From positions 1 to 64,000 of the forward strand of contig JAIOYK010000024.1 in the NCBI GenBank assembly GCA_021741145.1: a stretch of 64,000 nt of DNA, in the 5' to 3' direction. The notes below the pieces were generated by a model. The model made no database searches. It saw only the letters and a program-made list of their open reading frames with translations, and had not been told where the DNA came from. Every line of letters begins with the position of its first letter. Position 1 is the first letter of the stretch. The DNA is from Rhodospirillum sp. Lineage in GTDB: Bacteria; Pseudomonadota; Alphaproteobacteria; Rhodospirillales; Rhodospirillaceae. Shown here piece after piece: positions 55,076 to 63,112 of the stretch. The position numbers were made by a program, and so were the translations under genes.

Positions 55076-56446
55076 ATGCCCGGAAAACTGACCCTAGAAG
55101 ACCTCCGTACCGCCGCCGGTACGGGTGACATCGACACCGTCCTGGTGGTCCTGGTGGATATGCAGGGCCGCCTGATGGGCAAGCGGTTCCATGTGGATTT
55201 CTTCCTGGACAGCGGCTGGGAGGAGACGCACTCCTGCAACTATCTGCTGGCCACGGACATGGAGATGGAGACCGTTGGGGGCTACAAGGCCACCAGTTGG
55301 GAAAAGGGCTATGGCGACTACATCATGAAGGCCGACCTGACCACCCTGCGCCGGATCCCCTGGTTGGAGGGAACCGCGCTGGTGCTCTGCGACGTGCTCG
55401 ACCACCACACCCACGCCGACGTGCCCCATTCCCCCCGGGCCATTCTCAAAAAGCAGGTGGCCCGCCTGGAAGCCATGGGCTTGAAGGCAATGATGGCCAG
55501 CGAGCTGGAGTTCTTCCTGTTCGAGGAGAGCTTCGAGGACCTGCGCCACATGGGCTACCGGGGCATGACCACCATCAGCGGCTATAACGAGGACTATCAC
55601 ATCTTCCAGACCACCAAGGAAGAAGACGTGATGCGGGCCATCCGCAATGGTCTGAACGGCGCGGATATCCCCGTGGAGAACTCCAAGGGCGAGGCCAGCC
55701 CCGGGCAGGAGGAAATCAACGTCCGCTACGCCGATGCCTTGACCATGGCCGACCGCCATGTGCTGATCAAGAACGGCTGCAAGGAAATCGCCTGGTCCAA
55801 GGGCCGGGCGCTGTCGTTCATGGCCAAGTGGTCCGACACCGCCGCGGGCAATTCCTCCCACCTGCACCAGTCGCTTTGGAGTCTGGACGGAAAGCCCCTC
55901 TTCTTCGATCCAGACCGCCCCCATGGCATGTCCGAGATAATGGAACAGTTTCTCGCCGGACAATTGGCCCACGCCGGGGAGATCACTGTCTTCCTCGCCC
56001 CCTATATCAACAGTTACAAGCGCTTCTCCGCGGGTACCTTCGCGCCGACCAAGGCTATCTGGTCGATGGACAACCGCACCGCCGGGTTCCGGGTCTGCGG
56101 CGCCGAGTCCAAGGGCGTGCGCGTGGAATGCCGGATCGGAGGCGCCGACCTCAACCCCTATCTGGCCGCCGCCGCCCTGATCGCCGCGGGACTGGATGGG
56201 ATCGAAAAAGCACTTCCCCTGGAGCCGGAATTCAAGGGGGATGCCTACAAGGGCGGGAAGGAAATCCGGGAGATCCCCGGCACCCTGCGCGCCGCGGCCG
56301 ACAGCCTGGATGGTTCGGAGCTGATGCGCGTGGCCCTTGGCGACGACGTCGTGGACCACTATGTCCACGCCGCCCGGTGGGAACAGACAGAGATGGACCG
56401 CCGGGTTACCGACTGGGAAGTCATGCGCGGCTTTGAAAGGGCCTGA
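55076..56446 (+). CDS. Glutamine synthetase-family gamma-glutamyl-amine ligase
   Basis: Ligase of 456 residues related to PuuA, GlnA4 and FluG rather than ammonia-assimilating GlnA. Metal and glutamate sites are visible in ASELEFFLFEE, the NSSHLHQSLW segment and VECRIGGADLNPYLAAAALIAAG. Family logic: ATP plus glutamate plus an amine gives a gamma-glutamyl amide. The neighbours (aldehyde and alcohol dehydrogenases, amide hydrolase, importer) support catabolism of an amine or amino alcohol. ATG 55076 has GGGAAGG upstream. Confidence 0.88.
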   Translation: MPGKLTLEDLRTAAGTGDIDTVLVVLVDMQGRLMGKRFHVDFFLDSGWEETHSCNYLLATDMEMETVGGYKATSWEKGYGDYIMKADLTTLRRIPWLEGTALVLCDVLDHHTHADVPHSPRAILKKQVARLEAMGLKAMMASELEFFLFEESFEDLRHMGYRGMTTISGYNEDYHIFQTTKEEDVMRAIRNGLNGADIPVENSKGEASPGQEEINVRYADALTMADRHVLIKNGCKEIAWSKGRALSFMAKWSDTAAGNSSHLHQSLWSLDGKPLFFDPDRPHGMSEIMEQFLAGQLAHAGEITVFLAPYINSYKRFSAGTFAPTKAIWSMDNRTAGFRVCGAESKGVRVECRIGGADLNPYLAAAALIAAGLDGIEKALPLEPEFKGDAYKGGKEIREIPGTLRAAADSLDGSELMRVALGDDVVDHYVHAARWEQTEMDRRVTDWEVMRGFERA

Positions 56447-56451
56447 CTGGA

Positions 56452-57840
56452 ATGTCATCCGTATTGAAGTGTATCTCCCCCATTGACGGGTCCGTTTACG
56501 CGGAGCGTCCCGTCGCCACGCCGGACGCGGCCAGGGAGGCCATAGCCAAGGCCCGGACCGCCGGGAAACTTTGGGCCAAGCGCCCCCTGTCCGAGCGGAT
56601 CGCGCTGGTGCTCCAGGGTGTCGCCCGCCTGGGCGAAATGACCGACGAGATTGTCCCCGAGCTGGCCCATATGATGGGCCGTCCGACGCGCTATGGCGGC
56701 GAGTTCGGTGGCGTGACCGAGCGCGCCACCTACATGGCCAAGATCGCCGAAAGCGCGCTCGCGCCCCTGGTTTACGAGACTTCCGACCGCTTCGAGCGGC
56801 GGATCGAGCGGGAGCCCCATGGCGTGGTCTTCGTCATCGCGCCCTGGAACTACCCCTATCTGACAGCCATCAACACCGTCGCTCCGGCCCTGATGGCGGG
56901 CAACGCGGTGGTCATCAAGCATGCCACCCAGACCCTGCTGGTCGGCGAGCGCATGGTGCGTGCCTTCACCGAAGCGGGCCTGCCCGAACACCTGTTCCTC
57001 AACCTGTTCCTTGACCACGCCACCACCGAAACCCTGATCAAGGACCGGGCCTTCAACTTCATCAACTTCACCGGATCCGTCGGCGGCGGCGCGGCCATCG
57101 AGCGCGCGGCGGCGGGCACCTTCACCGGCCTGGGGCTGGAGTTGGGCGGCAAGGACCCCGGCTATGTGATGGAGGACGCCGACCTGGACGCCGCCGTCGA
57201 CACCCTGATGGACGCGGCCATGTTCAACTCCGGCCAGTGCTGTTGCGGGATCGAGCGCATTTACGTGGTCGACTCCCTCTATGATGCCTTCGTGGAGAAG
57301 GCCGTCGCCCTGACGCGGGGCTACAAGCTGGGCAACCCGCTGGATCCGGAAACCACCCTGGGTCCCATGGCCAATGCGCGCTTCGCCAAGGAAGTCCGCG
57401 CCCAGACCGCGGAAGCCCTGGTCCAGGGCGCCAAGGCCCTGATCGACCCGGCCCTTTTCCCCCAGGACGACGGGGGCGCCTATCTGATGCCCCAGATCCT
57501 GGTGGACGTGACCCATGACATGCGGGTCATGCGCGACGAAAGCTTCGGCCCCGTCGTCGGCATCATGCGCGTCTCCGGCGACGAGGAAGCGCTGGCGCTG
57601 ATGAACGACTGCGCCTATGGCCTGACCGCCTCCCTGTGGACCAAGGACGCAGCCCGCGCCGCGACCCTGGGCGCCCAAATCGAGACCGGCACCGTGTTCA
57701 TGAACCGGGCCGATTACCTGGATCCCGCCCTCTGCTGGACCGGCTGCAAGGACACGGGCCGGGGCGGTGGCCTGTCCGAAATCGGCTACCACAACCTGAC
57801 CCGTCCCAAGTCCTACCATCTCAAGAAGGTGACGAAATGA
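56452..57840 (+). CDS. Aldehyde dehydrogenase
   Basis: NAD(P)-dependent aldehyde oxidation. Motifs are intact: IAPWNYPYLTAIN, FTGSVGGGAA, general base in LELGGKDPG and nucleophile region NSGQCCCGIER. At 462 residues it is a compact form. It starts 5 bp after the glutamine-synthetase-like stop and overlaps the next gene by ATGA, so it belongs to the same transcript. Likely oxidises a gamma-glutamylated amino aldehyde (inference). Confidence 0.93.
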   Translation: MSSVLKCISPIDGSVYAERPVATPDAAREAIAKARTAGKLWAKRPLSERIALVLQGVARLGEMTDEIVPELAHMMGRPTRYGGEFGGVTERATYMAKIAESALAPLVYETSDRFERRIEREPHGVVFVIAPWNYPYLTAINTVAPALMAGNAVVIKHATQTLLVGERMVRAFTEAGLPEHLFLNLFLDHATTETLIKDRAFNFINFTGSVGGGAAIERAAAGTFTGLGLELGGKDPGYVMEDADLDAAVDTLMDAAMFNSGQCCCGIERIYVVDSLYDAFVEKAVALTRGYKLGNPLDPETTLGPMANARFAKEVRAQTAEALVQGAKALIDPALFPQDDGGAYLMPQILVDVTHDMRVMRDESFGPVVGIMRVSGDEEALALMNDCAYGLTASLWTKDAARAATLGAQIETGTVFMNRADYLDPALCWTGCKDTGRGGGLSEIGYHNLTRPKSYHLKKVTK

Positions 57841-58985
57841 GCCCGACCGCCAACTGGTCCTACCCCACCGCGATCCGCTTTGGCGCCGGACGCATCAAGG
57901 AACTCGCCGAGGCTTGCTCCGCCTGCGGCATGAAAAAGCCCCTGCTCATCACCGACAAGGGCTTGGCGCCCCTGCCGATCACCACGGCGACCCTCGACCT
58001 GCTGGAAGAGGCTGGTTTGGGCCGGGGCCTGTTCTCCGAGGTCGATCCCAACCCCACGGAGCACAATTTGGCTGCCGGCATCGCCGCCTATAAGGCCGGC
58101 GGCCACGACGGGGTCATCGCCTTCGGGGGCGGCTCTGGCCTGGATCTGGCCAAGTTGGTGGCCTTCATGGCCGGTCAAACCCGCTCCGTCTGGGATTTCG
58201 AGGATATCGGCGACTGGTGGACCCGGGCCGACGCCTCGGCCATCGCCCCGATCATCGCCGTACCGACCACGGCGGGCACTGGATCGGAAGTGGGCCGCGC
58301 GGGCGTTCTGACCAACTCCGAAAGCCATGTGAAGAAGATCATCTTCCACCCGAAGATCCTCCCCGCTGTCGTGATTTGCGATCCTGAGCTGACCGTCGGC
58401 ATGCCGCCCGCCATCACCGCGGGCACCGGCATGGATGCCTTCATCCACTGCCTGGAGGCCTATAGCAGCCCCTTCTACCACCCCATGTCCCAGGGCATCG
58501 CCTTGGAGGGCATGCGGCTGGCTTACGAATTCCTGCCGAAAGCCTTTAAGGACGGTGGGGACATCGAGGCCCGGGCCCATATGATGAGCGCCGCGGCCAT
58601 GGGCGCGGTCGCCTTCCAGAAGGGTCTGGGCGGCATCCACGCCCTCTCGCACCCCGTGGGCGCCCTCTACAACACCCACCACGGCACCACCAATGCCGCG
58701 GCGATGGCCCCGGTCCTGCGCTTCAACCGCCCGGCCATCGAGGATAAGCTGGCCGCCGCGGGCGCCTACCTGGGCCTGTCCGGTGGGTTCGACGGCTTCG
58801 TGGAGGCCATCCTGGCCCTGCGGGAGTCCGTCGGAATCCCCTCGAACCTGAAGGCACTGGGCGTCGGCACGGACAAGATCGACCTCATGGCCGAGATGGC
58901 CGCCGTCGATCCCTGCGCCGGGGGCAACCCCGTGGACCTGACCCCCGCGGCCGCCCGCGCCCTCTATGAGGAATTGGTGGCATAA
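57837..58985 (+). CDS. Iron-containing alcohol dehydrogenase
   Basis: Type III alcohol dehydrogenase of 382 residues with AFGGGSGLDLAKLVAF, PTTAGTGSEVGRA and metal-binding MDAFIHCLEAY plus GGIHALSHPVGALYNTHHG. Starts by ATGA overlap with the aldehyde dehydrogenase. In the proposed route it oxidises the hydroxyl of a glutamylated amino alcohol. A strong terminator follows, closing the operon. It is only distantly similar to the other iron alcohol dehydrogenase at 22974. Confidence 0.92.
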   Translation: MSPTANWSYPTAIRFGAGRIKELAEACSACGMKKPLLITDKGLAPLPITTATLDLLEEAGLGRGLFSEVDPNPTEHNLAAGIAAYKAGGHDGVIAFGGGSGLDLAKLVAFMAGQTRSVWDFEDIGDWWTRADASAIAPIIAVPTTAGTGSEVGRAGVLTNSESHVKKIIFHPKILPAVVICDPELTVGMPPAITAGTGMDAFIHCLEAYSSPFYHPMSQGIALEGMRLAYEFLPKAFKDGGDIEARAHMMSAAAMGAVAFQKGLGGIHALSHPVGALYNTHHGTTNAAAMAPVLRFNRPAIEDKLAAAGAYLGLSGGFDGFVEAILALRESVGIPSNLKALGVGTDKIDLMAEMAAVDPCAGGNPVDLTPAAARALYEELVA

Positions 58986-59012
58986 GGATTTTCCGACAGG
59001 CTCCGAGCATCG

Positions 59013-59050
59013 AACCCCCGTCCGCATTCAGGGCGGGGGTTTCGTCTTTT
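59013..59050 (+). terminator. Intrinsic terminator of the TRAP/ligase operon
   Basis: ACCCCCGTCC pairs with GGGCGGGGGT over loop GCATTCA, followed by TTCGTCTTTT. It lies 28 bp after the last stop. From 59051 to 59388 no gene is seen; a TATAAT at about 59160 may be part of a promoter for the small gene downstream. Confidence 0.85.
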
Positions 59051-59388
59051 ACGCTGCGCGTGCCTTTTTCGTGGAGGAACATGGTCCCTCCACACCTCTC
59101 CTGTCGTTTTGATGCGTCGCAATACGCGAATCAATAGTCACAATATATCTACTGGTGCTATAATTTCCTCCGAAATCCGGCCGCGCGGCCGACGAACAAA
59201 AAAACAATGTTCGACCGGGTCTCAAGGGAGGTGCTGTCCGTAGGGGGGTGGAATTCCGTGGCGACTCGAGTCGGCCATCGCGCGGAAGGTCCATCCCAGT
59301 CGTCTTCCCCCAGGGATCGTAACCCAGGGGCGTTAGGACAGCCGCCCTCCCAGTTTGGTTATCGAACCGGACACCTAGGGAGGACGTC

Positions 59389-59637
59389 ATGATTTCCATG
59401 GATGATTGCATCGGATTTAGCGGTCTCAACGCCGATCAGGTGGACCTCGTGGCCCACCGCATGCACATGCACCCCGTTATCGCCTCGGAATGGATCGAGA
59501 CGGTCCTGGATCAACCGGGCGGTGAAGCTTTGGTGGCATGCTTCCTGGTGGATGAACGGCCCTTCCGCGATCACACCACCGCTGGACAATTCGCCTGTGA
59601 ATGTCTGCGGTTGTTGCGCAAAGAGGCGGTGCAATAG
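59389..59637 (+). CDS. Small hypothetical protein, 82 residues
   Basis: Not recognised with certainty. GGGAGGACGTC is a strong ribosome site directly before the ATG. The sequence is acidic, soluble and rich in His, Cys and Met in its first half (DDCIGFSGL, HRMHMHPVI), which could bind metal. Similar short DxxDCxxxSGL proteins exist in Rhodospirillales as far as I recall, but no function is known. It precedes the cytochrome operon by 222 bp. Confidence 0.6.
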   Translation: MISMDDCIGFSGLNADQVDLVAHRMHMHPVIASEWIETVLDQPGGEALVACFLVDERPFRDHTTAGQFACECLRLLRKEAVQ

Positions 59638-59859
59638 AGCGCTTCGCGGAGAGGCCCAGTTGGTCTTGAATTTCACGCACGGCCCAATCCGCTGGATCCT
59701 GACCCAACCGGGTCAACCGGAAGAACCGCTTGATTCACGTCCCATCAACAATTGTCAATGCATCTTCTTCCGTCCGTCCCTACCGTGAGTATTCCTTGCC
59801 TAAAAGCCCCGAACGCAACAATGGGGCGAGGCAGGGAATAGCAAGGGAGGACGACACCA

Positions 59860-61425
59860 TTGAAAAACGCCCTATACGCGGTTTTCTTCATGGCGCTGCT
59901 GACGGCACCATCCATATCGGTCGCAAGTACGGCTGACCATTCCAAATTCGACCAATTAAATGGCCCCTTCTCCACGGCGGAGAGCGTCACCAAGGCCTGT
60001 TTGAGTTGCCACACAAAATCCAGCGCCCAGGTGATGGACTCGCTCCATTGGACTTGGGACACGACCCATCCCGTCACCGGCCAAGCGCTTGGTAAGAAGC
60101 GGATCATCAACAGCTTCTGCGGCTCTCCCCTCTCCAACGAGCCCCGATGCACCTCCTGCCATGCCGGCTATGGCTGGACGGACTTGCGTGACTCCGCCCC
60201 GACGGATCCGACCAAGGTTGACTGTCTCGTCTGCCACGACACATCGGGAGCCTACGAGAAGATCCCCACGGACGCCGGATATCCACAGCTCGCCCCGCGC
60301 ATGATCGGGGGCAAACTGGTCCAACCGCCGGATCTCTCAAAGATCGCCAGAAGCGTGGGAAAGTCCGGACGGGAAAACTGTGGCGCTTGCCATTTCAATG
60401 GCGGCGGCGGCGACGGTGTCAAACACGGGGACCTGGATACATCGCTGATCAACCCACCTCTGGACCTGGACGTGCACATGTCCGCCGACGGGGAGAATAT
60501 GTCCTGCTCCCAGTGCCACACCTTCAATGACCATATCCCCTCGGGGTCGCGCTATAGGACCACCGCGGTTGACACCCACGGTCTTGACCTGCCCCATGAC
60601 GACCATGACCGGGCCACCTGTGAATCGTGCCATGGCGGAACGCCCCACCAGGACGCCAAACTCGACGACCACACGGATCGGGTGGCCTGTCAAACCTGCC
60701 ACATCCCCGAATTCGCCCGGGGCGGGGTCGCCACGAAGACCTGGTGGGACTGGTCGACTGGCGGCCGCAAGGACGCGGACGGCAAGCCCCTTTACATCAA
60801 GGATGAGCACGGCCACTTGTCCTATTCGGCCCAGAAAGGCGACTTCAAATATGAAGAGAACGTCCGCCCCGCCTACCTCTGGTACAACGGATTGATCGAG
60901 CAGACGGCCGTCACGGATAAGCTCGACAGCCATATGACAGACGGGATCCTGATCCTCAATAGGATCGAGGGTAGCGCCACGGACGGTAAATCCCGAATCT
61001 GGCCCTTCAAGGAAATGCGGGGCAAGCAACCCTACGATCCCGTCAACAACACCCTGGTCGTCAACCACGTCTTCGGCGACGATGACAGTGCCTTCTGGAC
61101 CAACTTCGACTACCCGAAGGCCATCGCATATGGCATGGCCTACGCGGGCCTTCCGTGGAGTGGGACCCTCGACTTCATCGAAACCCGCATGTACTGGCCC
61201 ATCACCCATATGGTCGCGCCCAAGGAACAGGCCCTACGCTGCGGGGCCTGCCATACCACGGACCCCGGAGGCCGCATGGCCACCCTTTCGGGCTTTTACT
61301 TACCTGGGCGGGACCACGCCCTGCTCCTCGACATCCTTGGCTACCTGATGCTCGGCGGGTCTCTCGTCGGCGTGTTTCTCCACGGTGCCGTCCGGATCCT
61401 TCTGCGCAAGAGGCCCTCGCCATGA
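59860..61425 (+). CDS. Octaheme c-type cytochrome, tetrathionate-reductase (OTR) family, membrane-anchored
   Basis: Periplasmic reductase of 521 residues. A signal peptide covers about residues 1-22. Eight CxxCH heme sites lie at about 47, 97, 122, 174, 216, 254, 277 and 461, matching the OTR family (acts on tetrathionate, hydroxylamine or nitrite in vitro). A C-terminal helix (LLLDILGYLMLGGSLVGVFL, about 488-508) anchors it. Start is TTG at 59860 after AAGGGAGG; ATG 59890 would cut the signal peptide. Its stop overlaps a b-type cytochrome gene, giving a quinol-linked pair. Confidence 0.9.
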   Translation: MKNALYAVFFMALLTAPSISVASTADHSKFDQLNGPFSTAESVTKACLSCHTKSSAQVMDSLHWTWDTTHPVTGQALGKKRIINSFCGSPLSNEPRCTSCHAGYGWTDLRDSAPTDPTKVDCLVCHDTSGAYEKIPTDAGYPQLAPRMIGGKLVQPPDLSKIARSVGKSGRENCGACHFNGGGGDGVKHGDLDTSLINPPLDLDVHMSADGENMSCSQCHTFNDHIPSGSRYRTTAVDTHGLDLPHDDHDRATCESCHGGTPHQDAKLDDHTDRVACQTCHIPEFARGGVATKTWWDWSTGGRKDADGKPLYIKDEHGHLSYSAQKGDFKYEENVRPAYLWYNGLIEQTAVTDKLDSHMTDGILILNRIEGSATDGKSRIWPFKEMRGKQPYDPVNNTLVVNHVFGDDDSAFWTNFDYPKAIAYGMAYAGLPWSGTLDFIETRMYWPITHMVAPKEQALRCGACHTTDPGGRMATLSGFYLPGRDHALLLDILGYLMLGGSLVGVFLHGAVRILLRKRPSP

Positions 61426-62075
61426 CCCACAAACGCGATGTGATGATCTATACGCGCTATGAGCGCTTTTGGCACTGGTCCCAGGCCGTGCTCATCTTCA
61501 CCCTATTCTTCACCGGCTTCGGCATTCACGGAACCCACGATCTGCTTCCCTTCGGCTTGGCTGTCATGATCCACCAGACGGCGGCCATTGTGCTCATCGG
61601 TCTATGGATCTTCACCACGTTCTGGAACTTCACCACCGGCCAATGGCGGCAATACCTGTTCAAGAAGGGGATCCTCAAGATCATCCGCTTCTACGCCTAT
61701 GGCATTCTCAAGGGCGAGCCTCATCCCTACAAAAAGTCCCTGCAACGCAAGCAAAACGCCTTGCAATCCCTGGCCTATATGACCTTCATGACCGTGATCG
61801 GCCCGGCCCTCTGGGCTACCGGGATTGTCTATTTGCTCTACAACGAATGGAGCCATTTCGACGGGGCGGGCGAGGCCCTCGGTATTGTCGCCCTATTGCA
61901 CACCGCCGCGGCTTTCGCCATGGGCACATTCGTGATCATCCACATTTACATGACGACGACGGGCAAAACCCCCTTGCACTACGTCAAAACCATGATCACC
62001 GGCTACGACAGGATCGAACTCAGCGAAGTCGAGGAGGCCTACTTGGCCGAAACCAAGGCCGCCGAGATGAAATAA
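61422..62075 (+). CDS. Cytochrome b561-like diheme membrane protein
   Basis: Quinol-oxidising partner of the octaheme cytochrome. Four or five hydrophobic helices and histidines in YERFWHWSQAVLIF, MIHQTAAIVLI, LLHTAAAFAMG and FVIIHIYMTT can ligate two b hemes. Length 217 fits the thiosulfate-reductase/formate-dehydrogenase gamma type. It overlaps the octaheme gene by ATGA, implying stoichiometric production. Electrons would flow quinol to b hemes to the octaheme protein. Confidence 0.9.
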   Translation: MTHKRDVMIYTRYERFWHWSQAVLIFTLFFTGFGIHGTHDLLPFGLAVMIHQTAAIVLIGLWIFTTFWNFTTGQWRQYLFKKGILKIIRFYAYGILKGEPHPYKKSLQRKQNALQSLAYMTFMTVIGPALWATGIVYLLYNEWSHFDGAGEALGIVALLHTAAAFAMGTFVIIHIYMTTTGKTPLHYVKTMITGYDRIELSEVEEAYLAETKAAEMK

Positions 62076-62098
62076 GGTTCCTTTCATCCCATCGCGGG

Positions 62099-62124
62099 AG
62101 CAGTCTTCCAGTCGAAAGACTGCT
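62099..62124 (+). terminator. Hairpin after the cytochrome operon
   Basis: AGCAGTCTT and AAGACTGCT form a perfect 9-bp stem 23 bp past the stop. Downstream, TGATCCGCC/GGCGGATCA (62230-62251) is a second stem. A 66-codon frame at 62154-62354 lacks a ribosome site and is not called. Confidence 0.55.
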
Positions 62125-62372
62125 TCCACCGTCAAAATTCCAGAACCCATCGCGTGGCGGTATTCCGGTTCGCCAATGGATCGACTGTCTGGGAAGTGCC
62201 GAACCTATCGAAGCCTCGCCACTCCAGCGTGATCCGCCCGCAGGCGGATCAGGTGTCCGTGACGGGATGGTCCATCGGCTTTGGCTATGCTGGACGCCAT
62301 GCCCAGGACACCCGCGACCATGCCTTTCGGATCGGGGCAAAGCTCATCTTTTAGCCCTGTCCCATAAGAAAA

Positions 62373-62394
62373 CGGCCCGCCGAAGCGGGCCGTA
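62373..62394 (-). terminator. Intrinsic terminator of the rplQ transcript
   Basis: ACGGCCCGC pairs with GCGGGCCGT around a four-base loop; on the minus strand it is followed by TTTTCTTAT. It lies beyond the repeat copy B, so the rplQ 3' UTR contains the whole element. Confidence 0.85.
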
Positions 62395-62421
62395 TCCATT
62401 TCAGGACAACCGTGAAACCCC

Positions 62422-62545
62422 AGAGTGCTCCGAAATCAAGTTGGGCCACGTCTTGGCTCAACTTGATCTCGAAGGCACTCTCAAATTTATAAGATTAGAG
62501 TGAAACGGGGTCAGCTTGACTCAAGCTGATTCAGTTTCACTCTAA
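62422..62545. repeat. Double-hairpin element, copy B (inverted relative to copy A)
   Basis: Reverse complement of copy A with scattered changes. Hairpin 1 lies at 62495-62545 (TTAGAGTGAAAC / GTTTCACTCTAA), hairpin 2 at 62422-62481. Hairpin 2 here has several mismatches (GCTCCGAAATC against GATCTCGAAGGC), whereas copy A's is perfect. The element end overlaps the rplQ stop codon. Confidence 0.9.
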
Positions 62546-62952
62546 TCGTCGTTCTGTTCGGCGGTGGGGCCCGAATCGGTGCCTTTGGCATCCGGGTCGC
62601 GGTCCATCAGCTCAATGACGGCCATCGGCGCGGCGTCACCATAGCGGAAGCCCGCCTTCAGAACGCGGGTATACCCACCCTGACGGTCTTTGTAGCGTTC
62701 GCCCAGGACAGAGAACAGCTTGGCCACCACGGCTTCGTCGCGCAGCATGGCGAAGGCTTGACGGCGCTCGTGCAGACCGCCCTTCTTGCCCAGGGTGATC
62801 AGCTTCTCGGCGATGGGGCGCAGATCCTTGGCCTTGGGCAAGGTCGTCTTGATCTGCTCGTGTTTCAGCAGGGAAGCCGCCATGTTGGCGAACATCGCCT
62901 TGCGGTGGGTGCTGGTGCGGTTCAGTTTCCGGCCGGACATACCATGACGCAT
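62542..62952 (-). CDS. rplQ: 50S ribosomal protein L17
   Basis: Full-length L17 of 136 residues; [29 protein letters not shown] is highly conserved, as is [15 protein letters not shown]. It lines the peptide exit tunnel region of the 50S subunit. The acidic tail [11 protein letters not shown] ends in TAG, which lies within the repeat element's TTAGAG end. Follows rpoA as in the alpha operon, but a terminator-like hairpin and a GGTTTCGCGCGCGAAACC palindrome (62978-62995) intervene. Confidence 0.96.
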   Translation of the reverse strand: MRHGMSGRKLNRTSTHRKAMFANMAASLLKHEQIKTTLPKAKDLRPIAEKLITLGKKGGLHERRQAFAMLRDEAVVAKLFSVLGERYKDRQGGYTRVLKAGFRYGDAAPMAVIELMDRDPDAKGTDSGPTAEQNDD

Positions 62953-63072
62953 GACGCGGGTCCTTTCTCTCTATCCTGGTTTCGCGCGCGAAACCGATTG
63001 TGAACACCCCACCCTCCCGAAATGACCCGGTCAAGCAATGGAGCGACGGCCCGGTGATGGACCGATTTAAAA

Positions 63073-63103
63073 CCCCGTCCCCGTATTGGAGCGGGGACGG
63101 GGG
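63073..63103 (-). terminator. Terminator-like hairpin between rpoA and rplQ
   Basis: CCCCGTCCCCG pairs perfectly with CGGGGACGGGG over an 8-base loop. Read on the minus strand it is followed by TTTTAAAT, the form of an intrinsic terminator, 10 bp after the rpoA stop. Confidence 0.75.
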
Positions 63104-63112
63104 CTTTCCAAC

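Noticed and set aside
59730-59748. TTGAT...ATCAA pair upstream of the octaheme cytochrome as an FNR site
   Set aside because: Spacer is 9 bp, not the canonical 4 bp; too weak to call.
62154-62354. 66-codon ORF after the cytochrome operon
   Set aside because: GTG start without ribosome site, contains a hairpin, no recognisable family.
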